Of a stretch of DNA of 64,000 bases, positions 53,436 through 63,468 are shown one piece after another; position 1 is the stretch's first letter; every line of letters begins with the position of its first letter. The position numbers and the translations under genes are program-made. Source of the DNA: Bacteroidota bacterium. GTDB lineage: Bacteria; Bacteroidota; Bacteroidia; Chitinophagales; Chitinophagaceae. The stretch spans positions 434,001-498,000 of the forward strand of contig CANGDH010000001.1 in assembly GCA_947452555.1 (NCBI GenBank), in the 5' to 3' direction. A model generated the notes under the pieces. The model searched no databases. It was given only the letters and a program-made list of their open reading frames with translations, and was not told the origin of the DNA.

Positions 53436-56400
53436 ATGTTACAAACTAGAAATTCGATTTACTTGGCTATTTTAATGACTTTATCAGTTTTGACTGTGAC
53501 TGCTCAAAATACCCAATATAATAACCCAATTCAGGATGTTTTTCAAAAAGGGCTTTCAGCGCTTAAACAAGGTGACACATTAACTGCTTTTCATCATATA
53601 CAATCTGCTTATACATTTTCAGATAAACAAGATGATATTAATTATTATTATTTGTCTTTAGCCATTTCATTAGAAAAACCCTATGCAGAAGCACTTGCTA
53701 TTCAATGGATCGCAACTACAAATAATAAGATATATAAATCAAGATTAAATTTTTTATTAGGCAAGTTTTATTTCAAAAAACAAAATGATCAACTTGCTCT
53801 AAATGCTTATAAAAATGTTAGTATAGATGACTTAGAAAACTTTGAGATCATATTAATGAAATTCCAACAGGGATATTTAAATTTCAAATTAGGAGATTGG
53901 GAAAAAGCGGCAGCATTACTTAATAATGTTAGACAAGTTAAAAATAATAAATTTTATGCTGATGCTAATTACTATGCTGGTTTTATTGCATTAGAAAAGA
54001 AAGATTTTAAATTAGCATTGAATTGTTTCCAAATAGCATCTACTAGTTCAGCTTATGAAAAATTGGCTCCATTTTATATAAGTCAATTATATTATTTTTT
54101 AGGAGATATAGACGCTGCTATGTTGAATTGTGAAAATGCATTAAAACAGAAAGGACAATTTTACAATATCCAGTTACAACAACTAATGGGTCATCTATTG
54201 TTTGAGAAAAAAGATTATCAAAAAGCATTACCTTTTTTATCAAACTATGTATCTCTTCAAAAGAAAGTAGAAACTCAGGATTTATATCAACTTTCATTCT
54301 GTTATTTTCAATCACAAAATTGGGAAAAAGCAATTGAAGGTTTTAAACAATTAGCTAATATAGAAGATTCATTGGGACAAAATAGTATGTATCTTTTGGC
54401 TACTTCTTATTTAAAAACAAAAGATATAAATGGTGCGAAGAACGCTTTTCTATTGTGTGCTACGAAAAGTCAGAACCTTTCACAAAAAGAAATATCTTTA
54501 TTTAATTATGCAAAATTATCATTAGAATTAAAGGAATATAGTACTTCTGTAAATTCACTAGATAAATTTTTAAACAATTATCCTAAATCTGAATTTACTC
54601 AAGAGGCAAAAGATTTATGGATAACAGCTTTAGCATTGAGTAATAATTATACTCAAGCATTGGAAGCATATGAGTCTATTGATAAGCCAGGGCTTGATTT
54701 ATTAAAATTATATCCAAATATTTTATACGGAAAAGCTTGTTTATTTGTGAACGATGGGCAAATTGAAAAAGCGTATGCCATATTTAGTCAATTACAACAT
54801 ACACCATACAACGCTAAAGTATTACCTCAAACTCAATTTTGGCTAGGAGAGTTGTCATATAAAATGGGTTTAAATTCTGAAAGTATTACTTATTTGGAAA
54901 ATTTTATTTCAGATCCAACAGAAACTGGCGAAGTTTCAATTAGACATGCAAAATATACATTGGGATATTGTTATTTAAAAAATGGAAATTACAAAATTGC
55001 ATTAGATAATTTTTCTGAAGCTTCGATGTATAATCCTGTTAATTCATTGGAAAGCTATCAAAAAGATGCGTTTGTTAGAATTGCAGACTGTCAAATGATG
55101 TTAAAGCAATATAAACAATCGTTACAAACCTATCAACAAGTAATTGACTTATTGTGGTCATATATCGATTATGCTACTTTACAAAAAGCAAATATTCTGG
55201 GTGGAATAGGAAAAATTAATGAAAAAATTTCAATTTTAAAAGAATTCGAAACCTTATTCCCTTTATCTAATTATATAAATGATGCAAGAGTAGAATTGGC
55301 TGATACATATGTAAATCATGAAAATTACCAGGATGCAATAGCACCTTTGACAAAAATTTTATTAGATAAAAAAGCTACAAGTTTCTACCCACAGGCTTAC
55401 TATAAATTGGGTATTGTATATTTTAATTTGAATAAAAATGAAGTTGCACTACAAACATTTAGAGATTTATTTTCATCTTATCCTAAGTCTATAGAAAGTG
55501 ATAACTCAATAGAGTTCGTAAGAAATATCTTTGTTGAAGATCAAACTCCAGAGTTATTTGTTCAATTTATGAACGATTTTGGTAAAACCTTATCAAATAA
55601 CGAACAAGATTCTTTACTATATAGGTCAGCAATTATTAAATATGAACAAAAGAAATACAATGAAGCTGGTTCTGGTTTTACAAAGTATTTACAGTTTTTC
55701 CCAAATGGAAAATTTCAATTAGATGCAAATTACTTCATTGCTGAAATAGCTTATTCTAAAGAACAATACGACACTGCTGCAAAATATTTTGCATTGGTTG
55801 CAAATCAAGCTCCAAATAAATATGCTGAAAGAGCTTCACTTTTGGCTGCGAGACTTAACTATTTTAATTTAAAGCAATTTGACAATGCAGAAAAGTATTT
55901 TAATATTTTAAACCAAATTGCTATACAGCAGGAGAATAAAATTGAAGCTATAAAAGGGTTACTAAGATGTGAATACAAAGCTGGAAAATGGTTTGAAGCT
56001 GCCTCAATAGCACAGCAATTACTTCAAGACAAATCCGCCGCTACTGACGATATTCAAATGGCAAACATGGCAATTTTTCATAATAGCCTTTTAAATAAGG
56101 ATACCACAAATGCACTTTTAATTTTAATAAAAATTATAAAATCAAACCCTTCTTTAATAACAGCTGAAGCTCATTATCAAATTGCAGAAATACAATTAGG
56201 TCAAAACAAATTAGCTATTGCAGAAAAAACAGCATTTGATGTTATTAAAAAACAAGCAGCATATGAATATTGGGTTACTAAAACTTATATACTTCTAGGT
56301 GATATTTATGTTGCCCAAAAAGATAACTTTAACGCAATTGCTACTTACAAGAGTGTTGCTGAAAATGCAAATGCAGAAGATTTAAAACAAATTGCTTTAG

Positions 56401-56444
56401 ATAAGTTAAAGGCAATTACTGAAAACACAAATACAACTAAGTAA
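53436..56444 (+). CDS. large tetratricopeptide-repeat protein
   Basis: 1002 residues. Signal peptide (MTLSVLTVTAQ) and about two dozen degenerate TPR helices through the protein, such as GLSALKQGDTLTAFHHIQSA, YLKTKDINGAKNAFLLCATK, GLLRCEYKAGKWFEAASIAQ and YFIAEIAYSKEQYDTAAKYF. Likely a periplasmic scaffold. It is followed 2 bases later by a Lys-rich outer-membrane barrel protein, and then HU-like and methyltransferase genes, suggesting a four-gene operon. No function is known. Confidence 0.85.
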   Translation: MLQTRNSIYLAILMTLSVLTVTAQNTQYNNPIQDVFQKGLSALKQGDTLTAFHHIQSAYTFSDKQDDINYYYLSLAISLEKPYAEALAIQWIATTNNKIYKSRLNFLLGKFYFKKQNDQLALNAYKNVSIDDLENFEIILMKFQQGYLNFKLGDWEKAAALLNNVRQVKNNKFYADANYYAGFIALEKKDFKLALNCFQIASTSSAYEKLAPFYISQLYYFLGDIDAAMLNCENALKQKGQFYNIQLQQLMGHLLFEKKDYQKALPFLSNYVSLQKKVETQDLYQLSFCYFQSQNWEKAIEGFKQLANIEDSLGQNSMYLLATSYLKTKDINGAKNAFLLCATKSQNLSQKEISLFNYAKLSLELKEYSTSVNSLDKFLNNYPKSEFTQEAKDLWITALALSNNYTQALEAYESIDKPGLDLLKLYPNILYGKACLFVNDGQIEKAYAIFSQLQHTPYNAKVLPQTQFWLGELSYKMGLNSESITYLENFISDPTETGEVSIRHAKYTLGYCYLKNGNYKIALDNFSEASMYNPVNSLESYQKDAFVRIADCQMMLKQYKQSLQTYQQVIDLLWSYIDYATLQKANILGGIGKINEKISILKEFETLFPLSNYINDARVELADTYVNHENYQDAIAPLTKILLDKKATSFYPQAYYKLGIVYFNLNKNEVALQTFRDLFSSYPKSIESDNSIEFVRNIFVEDQTPELFVQFMNDFGKTLSNNEQDSLLYRSAIIKYEQKKYNEAGSGFTKYLQFFPNGKFQLDANYFIAEIAYSKEQYDTAAKYFALVANQAPNKYAERASLLAARLNYFNLKQFDNAEKYFNILNQIAIQQENKIEAIKGLLRCEYKAGKWFEAASIAQQLLQDKSAATDDIQMANMAIFHNSLLNKDTTNALLILIKIIKSNPSLITAEAHYQIAEIQLGQNKLAIAEKTAFDVIKKQAAYEYWVTKTYILLGDIYVAQKDNFNAIATYKSVAENANAEDLKQIALDKLKAITENTNTTK

Positions 56445-56446
56445 TC

Positions 56447-58264
56447 ATGAAGCATTTAACTAAATATATATTCCTGTTATTATCTTTAAGTTTTATAACT
56501 ACCTCTAGCTTCGCAAAAAAAACTCAACGTAAAAAAGCGAAGACTACCATTGTTAAAAAAACAATTACAAAAAAGAAGATCAAAAAAGGGAGTATAGTTG
56601 TAGTCAAGAAAATAAAGAGTAATAAAATATTTCCTAAAATTTTATTAAATGAATCAGCCAATGATCTTGTGCCTATCAAATCTGACAGTGTTCCGGAAAA
56701 AGTTATTACTATTTTGTCGGCATTTAAACCTCAACTTAAAAATGTTGCAAAAATTGGTTTCGTAAATGCTACGGCAATTAATGACACAAATACTGTATTA
56801 CTTAATTATCAAGTGCCAAGTCAGAATTTAAGTTTTCAATATAGACCCATTGCTTTGGTGCCAAGGTCTATAAAAATTGATTCTTTAAAAAAGTTAAATA
56901 ATACAACAAGTTTAAAAGTAGGCTATGGCAATTATTTACACCAATATATTAATCTAAATGTGAATACTGCTGATAAGCGAAATAATACACATTCTATTAC
57001 AGTATATAATGAATCTTCTACTGGTACCGACAATCATTTACAAATCATACGAGATTTAGGTGCTAACTATATTGGCGATCAGTACTTAAACAAAAGTAAT
57101 TCTTTACAAACACAAGTATTTTACCAACATAGTCAAAGATATCGATATGGTTTAGTCCCAGATGCTTCTACATTGCCAGAGTCAAATTACGAGCACAATT
57201 TCTCTCATATGGGGGCTTCATTTGGTTGGTTAAACTTTAATACCAAATCTAGATTAATCAATTTAAATCCTATTGCAAAAATTGAACAATTTGAAGGTAT
57301 GCCAGATGCAACAAACACTTGGCTAGAAGTTAAAAATCCGATGTATCTAAATTTAAATAATACGAAATTGAATTTAGACTTACTTTATACTTTCAATCAA
57401 TATAATCCTACAGGTACTATACATCAAAAAAATACAATTTTAAAATTTGACCCTTCTATTACTTTAGAAAAGTGGGGGAATAAAATTTTATTTGGAGCAA
57501 GCCCTGTTTGGATTAATAAAGACAACTATCAATTTTTCCCAAATATTCAATTTCAAAGAAAACTAACCGATTCAAATTATCTAGTTAAAACTGGTTGGTC
57601 TACTTCTTTTATAAATAACCATTATGCAGCATTGGCAATTCAGAATCCATGGATTATCCCTGTAAATGAAATGAAAATTACCACTATCGATAAAAAATAT
57701 GTCAGTTTAGAGGTTAGTGCAGATAAAAGACTTGACTATAGTTTTGGTATCTCTTTAATTGATTATAAGAATCTACCTTTTTTCAATAGAATATTAGGTA
57801 CGGATGTTAATACTTTCGGACTAAAGTATCAAACAATATTTGAATCAAGTGCAAGTACTATTGAGATGGATGCAAAATTAAGATACCAGTTTAGTGATAA
57901 GTTGCTATTTGTTAATAGACTTAGTTACAAACAATTCAATACTATTAAGGATAATACCAAGCCTTGGGGTATTTTACCACTTGAATTAAATAGTAATCTT
58001 AATTGGTTACCTAGTGAAAAATGGATTCTAGATGCCTCATTGATTTATTGGTCTGGCGCTGCACAATTTAATGAACCAAATAAAGCGTATAATTTAAAAA
58101 ATACATTAGTACTAAATGCTGGATTTACCTATAAATTAACCCATAGTTGGAGTATTTGGGCAAAAGGAGATAATTTATTAGATAAACCATATGAACGTTG
58201 GGCAGATTATCCATCATTAGGCTTGCAAATTATAGCAGGTGTAGTATATTCATTCAGAAAATAA
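56447..58264 (+). CDS. Lys-rich outer-membrane beta-barrel protein
   Basis: 605 residues. Signal peptide ending SSFAKK, then an unusually Lys-rich stretch (about 24-60: KKAKTTIVKKTITKKKIKKG), then a region of beta strands ending in YSFRK, the C-terminal aromatic of barrel proteins. It looks like a TonB-dependent-receptor-type barrel (SIWAKGDNLLDKPYERWADY, GLQIIAGVVYSFRK) without the plug domain. It follows the TPR gene by 2 bases. Function unknown; the basic segment could bind LPS, murein or nucleic acid (inferred). Confidence 0.72.
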   Translation: MKHLTKYIFLLLSLSFITTSSFAKKTQRKKAKTTIVKKTITKKKIKKGSIVVVKKIKSNKIFPKILLNESANDLVPIKSDSVPEKVITILSAFKPQLKNVAKIGFVNATAINDTNTVLLNYQVPSQNLSFQYRPIALVPRSIKIDSLKKLNNTTSLKVGYGNYLHQYINLNVNTADKRNNTHSITVYNESSTGTDNHLQIIRDLGANYIGDQYLNKSNSLQTQVFYQHSQRYRYGLVPDASTLPESNYEHNFSHMGASFGWLNFNTKSRLINLNPIAKIEQFEGMPDATNTWLEVKNPMYLNLNNTKLNLDLLYTFNQYNPTGTIHQKNTILKFDPSITLEKWGNKILFGASPVWINKDNYQFFPNIQFQRKLTDSNYLVKTGWSTSFINNHYAALAIQNPWIIPVNEMKITTIDKKYVSLEVSADKRLDYSFGISLIDYKNLPFFNRILGTDVNTFGLKYQTIFESSASTIEMDAKLRYQFSDKLLFVNRLSYKQFNTIKDNTKPWGILPLELNSNLNWLPSEKWILDASLIYWSGAAQFNEPNKAYNLKNTLVLNAGFTYKLTHSWSIWAKGDNLLDKPYERWADYPSLGLQIIAGVVYSFRK

Positions 58265-58265
58265 G

Positions 58266-58754
58266 ATGAAAAATACAATTGAAAAATATTTTATAGCATT
58301 TGGCTATTTATCCTTACCAAATATTGGTACGATAAAACTAATAAAGAAAGATGCTATTTTAGAAAATGGCATATGGCAAGCACCAGATGAAAATATTTTA
58401 TTTGAAACCATCTATGATGTACCTTCTAAACATTTCTACACTTATATAGCTGACGCTTTGTCAATTTCAAACGATCATGCAATTTTGAAATATGAACAAT
58501 TACTAAATGATTTTGTGGTCAATCAAAAATTTGAATTAAATGGCTTAGGATCATTTCAAATTGAAGCTGAACATGTTTTATTTAATTCACATTATAATGC
58601 ATCTAATTATTTTGAATCAATAAGTATAGAATCAGTTAAGAATATAAATGGGAATAACAATCAAATTCAAATCCGAAAAGGTGATTGGTTTATATGGGCA
58701 TTCGTGATTACATTTTTAGCTATTATCGCAATTCTAATTAAAAATTATTTGTAA
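58266..58754 (+). CDS. CCDC81/HU-like domain protein with C-terminal membrane anchor
   Basis: 162 residues. The N-terminal two-thirds (KYFIAFGYLSLPNIGTIKLI, then YTYIADALSISNDHAILKYE and FELNGLGSFQIE) resemble the prokaryotic HU domain found in CCDC81-like proteins of Bacteroidota. A C-terminal transmembrane helix (about 142-161) anchors it, ending in KNYL. Function unknown. Overlaps the methyltransferase start by one base (TAATG). Confidence 0.7.
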   Translation: MKNTIEKYFIAFGYLSLPNIGTIKLIKKDAILENGIWQAPDENILFETIYDVPSKHFYTYIADALSISNDHAILKYEQLLNDFVVNQKFELNGLGSFQIEAEHVLFNSHYNASNYFESISIESVKNINGNNNQIQIRKGDWFIWAFVITFLAIIAILIKNYL

Positions 58755-59659
58755 TGAATAAAATGCCATTTAATCCTTGTCCCATTTGTAATGGAGTGGA
58801 CATTTCTTATCTAATTCATTCGAAGGATTATTCTTTGACACAAGAAAATTTCGATATCATACAATGTGCTAAGTGTTCATTAAAATATACATTTCCTATT
58901 CCAAATAAAGTTGAAATTACGCCTTATTATAATTTTCCAGAATACATATCACATACTGATGTGAAAACGGGCTGGATGAACAAATTATATCATTCAGTTC
59001 GTAATTACACTTTAAAACAAAAAACAAACTGGGTTCAATCCTTATTTACTGGTCATAAAGGAATGCTAATTGAAGTAGGCGCAGGTACTGGTGCATTTGC
59101 TAATGCAATGCAAGTTAAAGGCTGGCATGTTACGGCATTGGAACCAGATGTAAATAGTAGATTAAAAGCGTTTGAAAATTATCGGATTACTTTATTACCA
59201 ATAGAGCAACTTTTCAGTTTACCAATTAATAGCCAAGACGTAATTACACTATGGCATGTACTTGAACATGTTCATGATTTAAAAGGCTATTTAGCCGCAT
59301 TTAAATCTATACTTAAAACTAATGGTCGTTTAATAATTGCCGTCCCTAATCACACTAGTTTTGACGCTCAGTATTATAATAAATTTTGGGCTGCATATGA
59401 TGTCCCTCGACATTTGTACCATTTCTCTCCATCGTCTATGGAAATATTATTAAATCAATTTGATATGCAAATAGTTCAAACTAAACCAATGTGGTTTGAT
59501 AGTTTTTACGTTAGCTTATTAAGCGAAAAATATAAGAAAACTGGTTATTGGGGTATTTTAAGGGCATTTGTTATTGGATGTATTTCCAATTTAAAAGCAA
59601 TTCGTGATCCCAAAAAAGCGAGTTCTATCATTTATGAAATAAAAAGAAGGACACAGTAA
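58754..59659 (+). CDS. class I SAM-dependent methyltransferase with zinc-ribbon N-terminus
   Basis: 301 residues. N-terminal zinc ribbon with CPICNG and CAKCSLKY, then a methyltransferase_23-type domain: SAM motif LIEVGAGTGAFANAM, LEPDVNSR, WHVLEHVHDLKGYLAAFK and the C-terminal RHLYHFSPSSMEILLNQFD. Family methylates sugars or small molecules. Start overlaps the upstream stop, so it is translationally coupled to the HU-like protein. Confidence 0.88.
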   Translation: MNKMPFNPCPICNGVDISYLIHSKDYSLTQENFDIIQCAKCSLKYTFPIPNKVEITPYYNFPEYISHTDVKTGWMNKLYHSVRNYTLKQKTNWVQSLFTGHKGMLIEVGAGTGAFANAMQVKGWHVTALEPDVNSRLKAFENYRITLLPIEQLFSLPINSQDVITLWHVLEHVHDLKGYLAAFKSILKTNGRLIIAVPNHTSFDAQYYNKFWAAYDVPRHLYHFSPSSMEILLNQFDMQIVQTKPMWFDSFYVSLLSEKYKKTGYWGILRAFVIGCISNLKAIRDPKKASSIIYEIKRRTQ

Positions 59660-59660
59660 A

Positions 59661-60467
59661 CTATTTAATTTTCACTTCTGCCATTATTGGCCAACATTTA
59701 CCCGTAATAAAATAAGTTCCTCTTCCAGCATGGAATGCAATCCCATTTAAAACATATCCAGCATCTATATTCAAAGGATCGTATTTAACTTTTGCTTGAG
59801 CTAAGAGATTTGCAAAATTGATAGTATGTTTTACTTGACCTGTAGTAATATCAATAAATATAATCTCATTTTGACCGTATATATTAGCTACTACTTGTCC
59901 ATTCACATATTCCAGTTCATTAATATTACTTACATATCCGTAATTATTAAATACACCAATGGTTTTTTGAATTACAAAGGTTTCAGGATTAACAATATAA
60001 ATATTACTCTCTCCAGTTGATACAATTAATGAACTGTCATTATGTGTTAAACCCCAACCTTCGTAAGGCCAATATAATTCTTTAATTTTAAGCAATGTTT
60101 TTGCGTCATAAACAAAGACTTTCTTTTCCTTCCAAGTTAATTGATAAATCTTACCATTAAAAAGGGTAGTCCCTTCGCCAAAATATGTTTTATCTAGTTT
60201 GACTTTTGTACTAATAATTTTCATATTAGTATCCATTACATGTAGCAAACTTTTACCATAATTTCCCGTGCCTTCAATTAATTTATCTCCATCCCATTCT
60301 AAGCCTTGTGTATAGGAACTTGTATCGTGAGGATATATTTTGATAATTTCATATTGCAAAGCAGTAGGACTTGCTATAGCAGCTTCTTTATTCGTGTCTA
60401 TATTCTCTACACTACTATTGCAAGAAAATATACAAATTAGTATTATACCTAAAAAATAATTTTTCAT
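59661..60467 (-). CDS. glutaminyl-peptide cyclotransferase (plant/bacterial type)
   Basis: 268 residues. Lipoprotein signal (ILICIFSC, Cys16) followed by a beta-propeller of the papaya-type glutaminyl cyclase family: DTSSYTQGLEWDGDKLIEGT, TLFNGKIYQLTWKEKKVFVY, YEGWGLTHNDSSLIVSTGES, LNELEYVNGQVVANIYG-like and GIAFHAGRGTYFITGKCWP. Converts N-terminal Gln to pyroglutamate on exported proteins, matching the type IX export system of Bacteroidota, where many substrates start with Gln. Confidence 0.92.
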   Translation of the reverse strand: MKNYFLGIILICIFSCNSSVENIDTNKEAAIASPTALQYEIIKIYPHDTSSYTQGLEWDGDKLIEGTGNYGKSLLHVMDTNMKIISTKVKLDKTYFGEGTTLFNGKIYQLTWKEKKVFVYDAKTLLKIKELYWPYEGWGLTHNDSSLIVSTGESNIYIVNPETFVIQKTIGVFNNYGYVSNINELEYVNGQVVANIYGQNEIIFIDITTGQVKHTINFANLLAQAKVKYDPLNIDAGYVLNGIAFHAGRGTYFITGKCWPIMAEVKIK

Positions 60468-60560
60468 AAATATTTATTTGTAAAAATTAGAGTTTAAATA
60501 AAATATATTTTTAAAAAAAGAAATTTAAATAATTCACATTTTAATAATAGCATTTTTAAT

Positions 60561-61658
60561 CTATACGTTAAATCTAAAATGCATTACATCTCCGTCTTTA
60601 ACAATATATTCTTTCCCTTCAATTCTTAATTTACCATTATCTCTACAAGCCGCTTCACTTTTGTATTTGATAAAGTCATCAAAAGCTATTACTTCTGCCT
60701 TAATGAACCCCTTTTCAAAATCAGTATGTATAACGCTGGCTGCTTGCGGTGCTTTCCAGCCATTACCAATGGTCCAAGCTCTAACTTCTTGAACACCAGC
60801 AGTAAAATAGGTTTCTAATTTCAATAATTTATACGCCGATTGAATTAATCTATTTAAAGCAGGTTCTTTCATTTGATATTCTTCCATAAATAAAGCCTTA
60901 TCGTCTGCGTCTTCCAACTCAGTAATTTGTGCTTCAATATTATTACACATTACAATTACTTCTGAACCTTCTTGAACAGCCATCTTCTTTAACATGTCAG
61001 AATATTTATTACCAGTATGCATAGAAGCTTCGTCAACATTTGCAACATACATTACAGGCTTTTCTGTCAATAAACAGATATCAGCTATAGAAGCACTATC
61101 TTCTTTAGATAAACCTAAAGAACGAACACTTTTTCCTTGTTCTAAATGATCCTTACATTGTAATAAGACTGCTAATTCAACTTTTGCTTTTGGATCTGTT
61201 TTAGCTAATTTTTCAGTTCGTTGAATTTTCTTCTCAACACTATCCAAATCTTTTAATTGTAATTCTGTTTCTATAATTTCCTTGTCAGAAATTGGATTAA
61301 TTTCACCTTCCTCTCTTAGTACGTTCTCATCTTCGAAACAACGTATTACATGAATAATGGCACTTACTTCTCTAATATTTGCCAAAAACTTATTTCCTAA
61401 TCCTTCTCCTTTACTTGCTCCTTTAACCAAGCCAGCTATATCAACAATTTCTAATTGAGTTGGAACAATACGAGTAGGATTAATTAACTCAGCTAATTGA
61501 TGCATTCTAATATCTGGAACGTCTACTAAACCAACATTGGGTTCAATAGTACAAAAACGATAGTTACTTGCTTGTGCTTTGGCACTATTACTAACTGCGT
61601 TAAACAAAGTTGATTTTCCTACATTGGGTAAGCCCACAATTCCTGCTTGTAATGCCAT
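60561..61658 (-). CDS. ychF: YchF-family redox-regulated ATPase
   Basis: The 365-residue Obg-like ATPase has P-loop GLPNVGKSTLFNA (9-21), G3 DIAGLVKGASKGEGLGN, an altered G4 and the TGS-like C-terminal domain (RIEGKEYIVKDGDVMHFRFNV). YchF proteins bind 70S ribosomes and act in stress response. Length is typical. Confidence 0.97.
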   Translation of the reverse strand: MALQAGIVGLPNVGKSTLFNAVSNSAKAQASNYRFCTIEPNVGLVDVPDIRMHQLAELINPTRIVPTQLEIVDIAGLVKGASKGEGLGNKFLANIREVSAIIHVIRCFEDENVLREEGEINPISDKEIIETELQLKDLDSVEKKIQRTEKLAKTDPKAKVELAVLLQCKDHLEQGKSVRSLGLSKEDSASIADICLLTEKPVMYVANVDEASMHTGNKYSDMLKKMAVQEGSEVIVMCNNIEAQITELEDADDKALFMEEYQMKEPALNRLIQSAYKLLKLETYFTAGVQEVRAWTIGNGWKAPQAASVIHTDFEKGFIKAEVIAFDDFIKYKSEAACRDNGKLRIEGKEYIVKDGDVMHFRFNV

Positions 61659-61739
61659 AATCTGATTCTTTTTAAGTGCCGCAAAAATACAATTCTAATC
61701 TCAAAATGGGCTATATTAGTACCATAAACAATTGGAACT

Positions 61740-62972
61740 ATGGCAATGAATATTATCTGGATGGCCTTTTTTGTGATCGCTTTTGTAATTGCACTTGTAA
61801 AATTGGTCTTTTTTGGTGATACAGAGATTTTCAAACTATTGGCAGATGGCCTTTTTGACTCCGCTAAGACTTCTGTTATAGACGTTGCTTTCCCTTTAGC
61901 TGGTACAATGGTGTTCTTTCTTGGCTTGATGAATATTGCTGAAAAAGCTGGTGCTATCCAGAAATTGTCAAAATGGATGAACCCTTTTTTGAGTAGATTA
62001 TTTCCAGAAGTTCCAGACAATCATCCTGCAATGGGTCATATGGTAATGAATTTTAGTGCCAATATGCTTGGGCTTGATAATGCAGCGACACCATTTGCTT
62101 TAAAAGCTATGGAGAGTTTACAAGGCTTAAATCCAGAAAAAGAAAAGGCTACAAATGCTCAAATCATGTTTTTAGTTTTACATACAAGTGGTTTAACTAT
62201 CATCCCTTTAAGTATTATATCATATCGACTAGCTGCCGGATCCCACGACGCAGCAAGTATTTTTATCCCTTGTGTATTAGCTACCATTGGAACCACATTG
62301 GCTTCGATTATAATGGTAGGCTTATATCAAAAAATCAAGTGGGATAGAGTTTTGATTAGTTGGCTTGCTGGATTATTTATATTTATGTGTATTGTTTTAG
62401 TAGGAGTGAATAGTTTAAGTCCTCAACACAAAGAAATATTCTCAAAAGTTGCAGGATCGAGTATTTTATTGGCAATTGTAGTTACTATTATAATAGGAGG
62501 AGCTTATAAAAAAGTGGCCGTTTTTGATGCATTTATAGAAGGAGCTAAAAACGGGTTTGATGTAATTATTAAAATCATACCTTACCTAGTAGCCATGTTG
62601 GTAGCTATCCGAGTTTTTAGAGATAGTGGTGCAATGGACTATGTATTAAATGCGCTTACTTATCTCATTCAACTAACAGGAATTAATACTGATTTTGTTG
62701 GTGCATTACCAGTTGCAATTATGCGTCCATTAAGTGGGAGTGGAGCTAGAGGTTTAATGCTGGATGTTTTTCAAACACATGGCCCAGATTCATTCTTAGG
62801 GAAATTGGCTTCTATATTTCAAGGCTCTGCTGACACTACATTTTATATCATTGCATTATACTTCGGAAGTGTCGGAATTAAAAAAGTTCGTTATGCTGTT
62901 TGGGCTGGTTTATTCGCTGATATTATTGGAGTAGTAATTGCTATTTTAATTGGTTATACTTTTTTTAAATAA
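61740..62972 (+). CDS. SpmA/SpmB-like nucleoside recognition domain protein
   Basis: 410 residues. Two nucleoside-recognition (Gate) halves corresponding to SpmA (about 1-205: FPLAGTMVFFLGLMNIAEKA, NMLGLDNAATPFALKAM) and SpmB (about 220-410: GAKNGFDVIIKIIPYLVAML, GALPVAIMRPLSGSGARGLM, GSADTTFYIIALYFGSVGIK). About ten membrane helices. The role of this fused family is unknown; it is named for the sporulation homologues although this organism is not a spore former. Start ATG 61740 gives MAMNIIWMAFFV. Confidence 0.9.
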   Translation: MAMNIIWMAFFVIAFVIALVKLVFFGDTEIFKLLADGLFDSAKTSVIDVAFPLAGTMVFFLGLMNIAEKAGAIQKLSKWMNPFLSRLFPEVPDNHPAMGHMVMNFSANMLGLDNAATPFALKAMESLQGLNPEKEKATNAQIMFLVLHTSGLTIIPLSIISYRLAAGSHDAASIFIPCVLATIGTTLASIIMVGLYQKIKWDRVLISWLAGLFIFMCIVLVGVNSLSPQHKEIFSKVAGSSILLAIVVTIIIGGAYKKVAVFDAFIEGAKNGFDVIIKIIPYLVAMLVAIRVFRDSGAMDYVLNALTYLIQLTGINTDFVGALPVAIMRPLSGSGARGLMLDVFQTHGPDSFLGKLASIFQGSADTTFYIIALYFGSVGIKKVRYAVWAGLFADIIGVVIAILIGYTFFK

Positions 62973-63007
62973 TAACGTTAATTAAAAATATAGAATAGCA
63001 TTAATCT

Positions 63008-63418
63008 TTATAAGCCTTCGCTCATCTTCATAACTTCCTCCCATTCAGCATCTGTGACTGGCTGGACAGATAATCGTCCCAAACGTACTAAAGCCATATT
63101 TGATAAATTAGTATTCGCTTTTACATCACTTAATTTTACTGGATTTTTTAATTTCTTTAATGGAGCAAAATCAACAGCTAACCATGCAGTTTCCTCTGTG
63201 GTAGGGTCTTGATATGATTCTTTCACAACTTTAGCAATACCTACAATTTCCATCCCTTCATTACTATGATACCAAAAAGCAAGATCTCCTTTTTGCATAG
63301 ACCTTAAATTATTTCTTGCAGAATAATTTCTTACTCCATCCCAAAATGTCTTTTTATCCTTTATAAATTGATCCCATGAGTATTTAAATGGTTCAGACTT
63401 AATTAACCAATATGCCAT
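63008..63418 (-). CDS. EVE domain protein
   Basis: The 136-residue PUA-like EVE domain begins YWLIKSEPFKYSWDQFIK and holds FWDGVRNYSARNNLRSM, GDLAFWYHS and GLAKVVKESYQDPTTE-like text. EVE domains bind modified bases in nucleic acids. Single-domain proteins of this sort are housekeeping in most Bacteroidota; the substrate is not known. Confidence 0.94.
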   Translation of the reverse strand: MAYWLIKSEPFKYSWDQFIKDKKTFWDGVRNYSARNNLRSMQKGDLAFWYHSNEGMEIVGIAKVVKESYQDPTTEETAWLAVDFAPLKKLKNPVKLSDVKANTNLSNMALVRLGRLSVQPVTDAEWEEVMKMSEGL

Positions 63419-63468
63419 ATTAATAAAATAAAAAATGAAATAAATAAAGTCAAAGAGAGTCGCAAATT

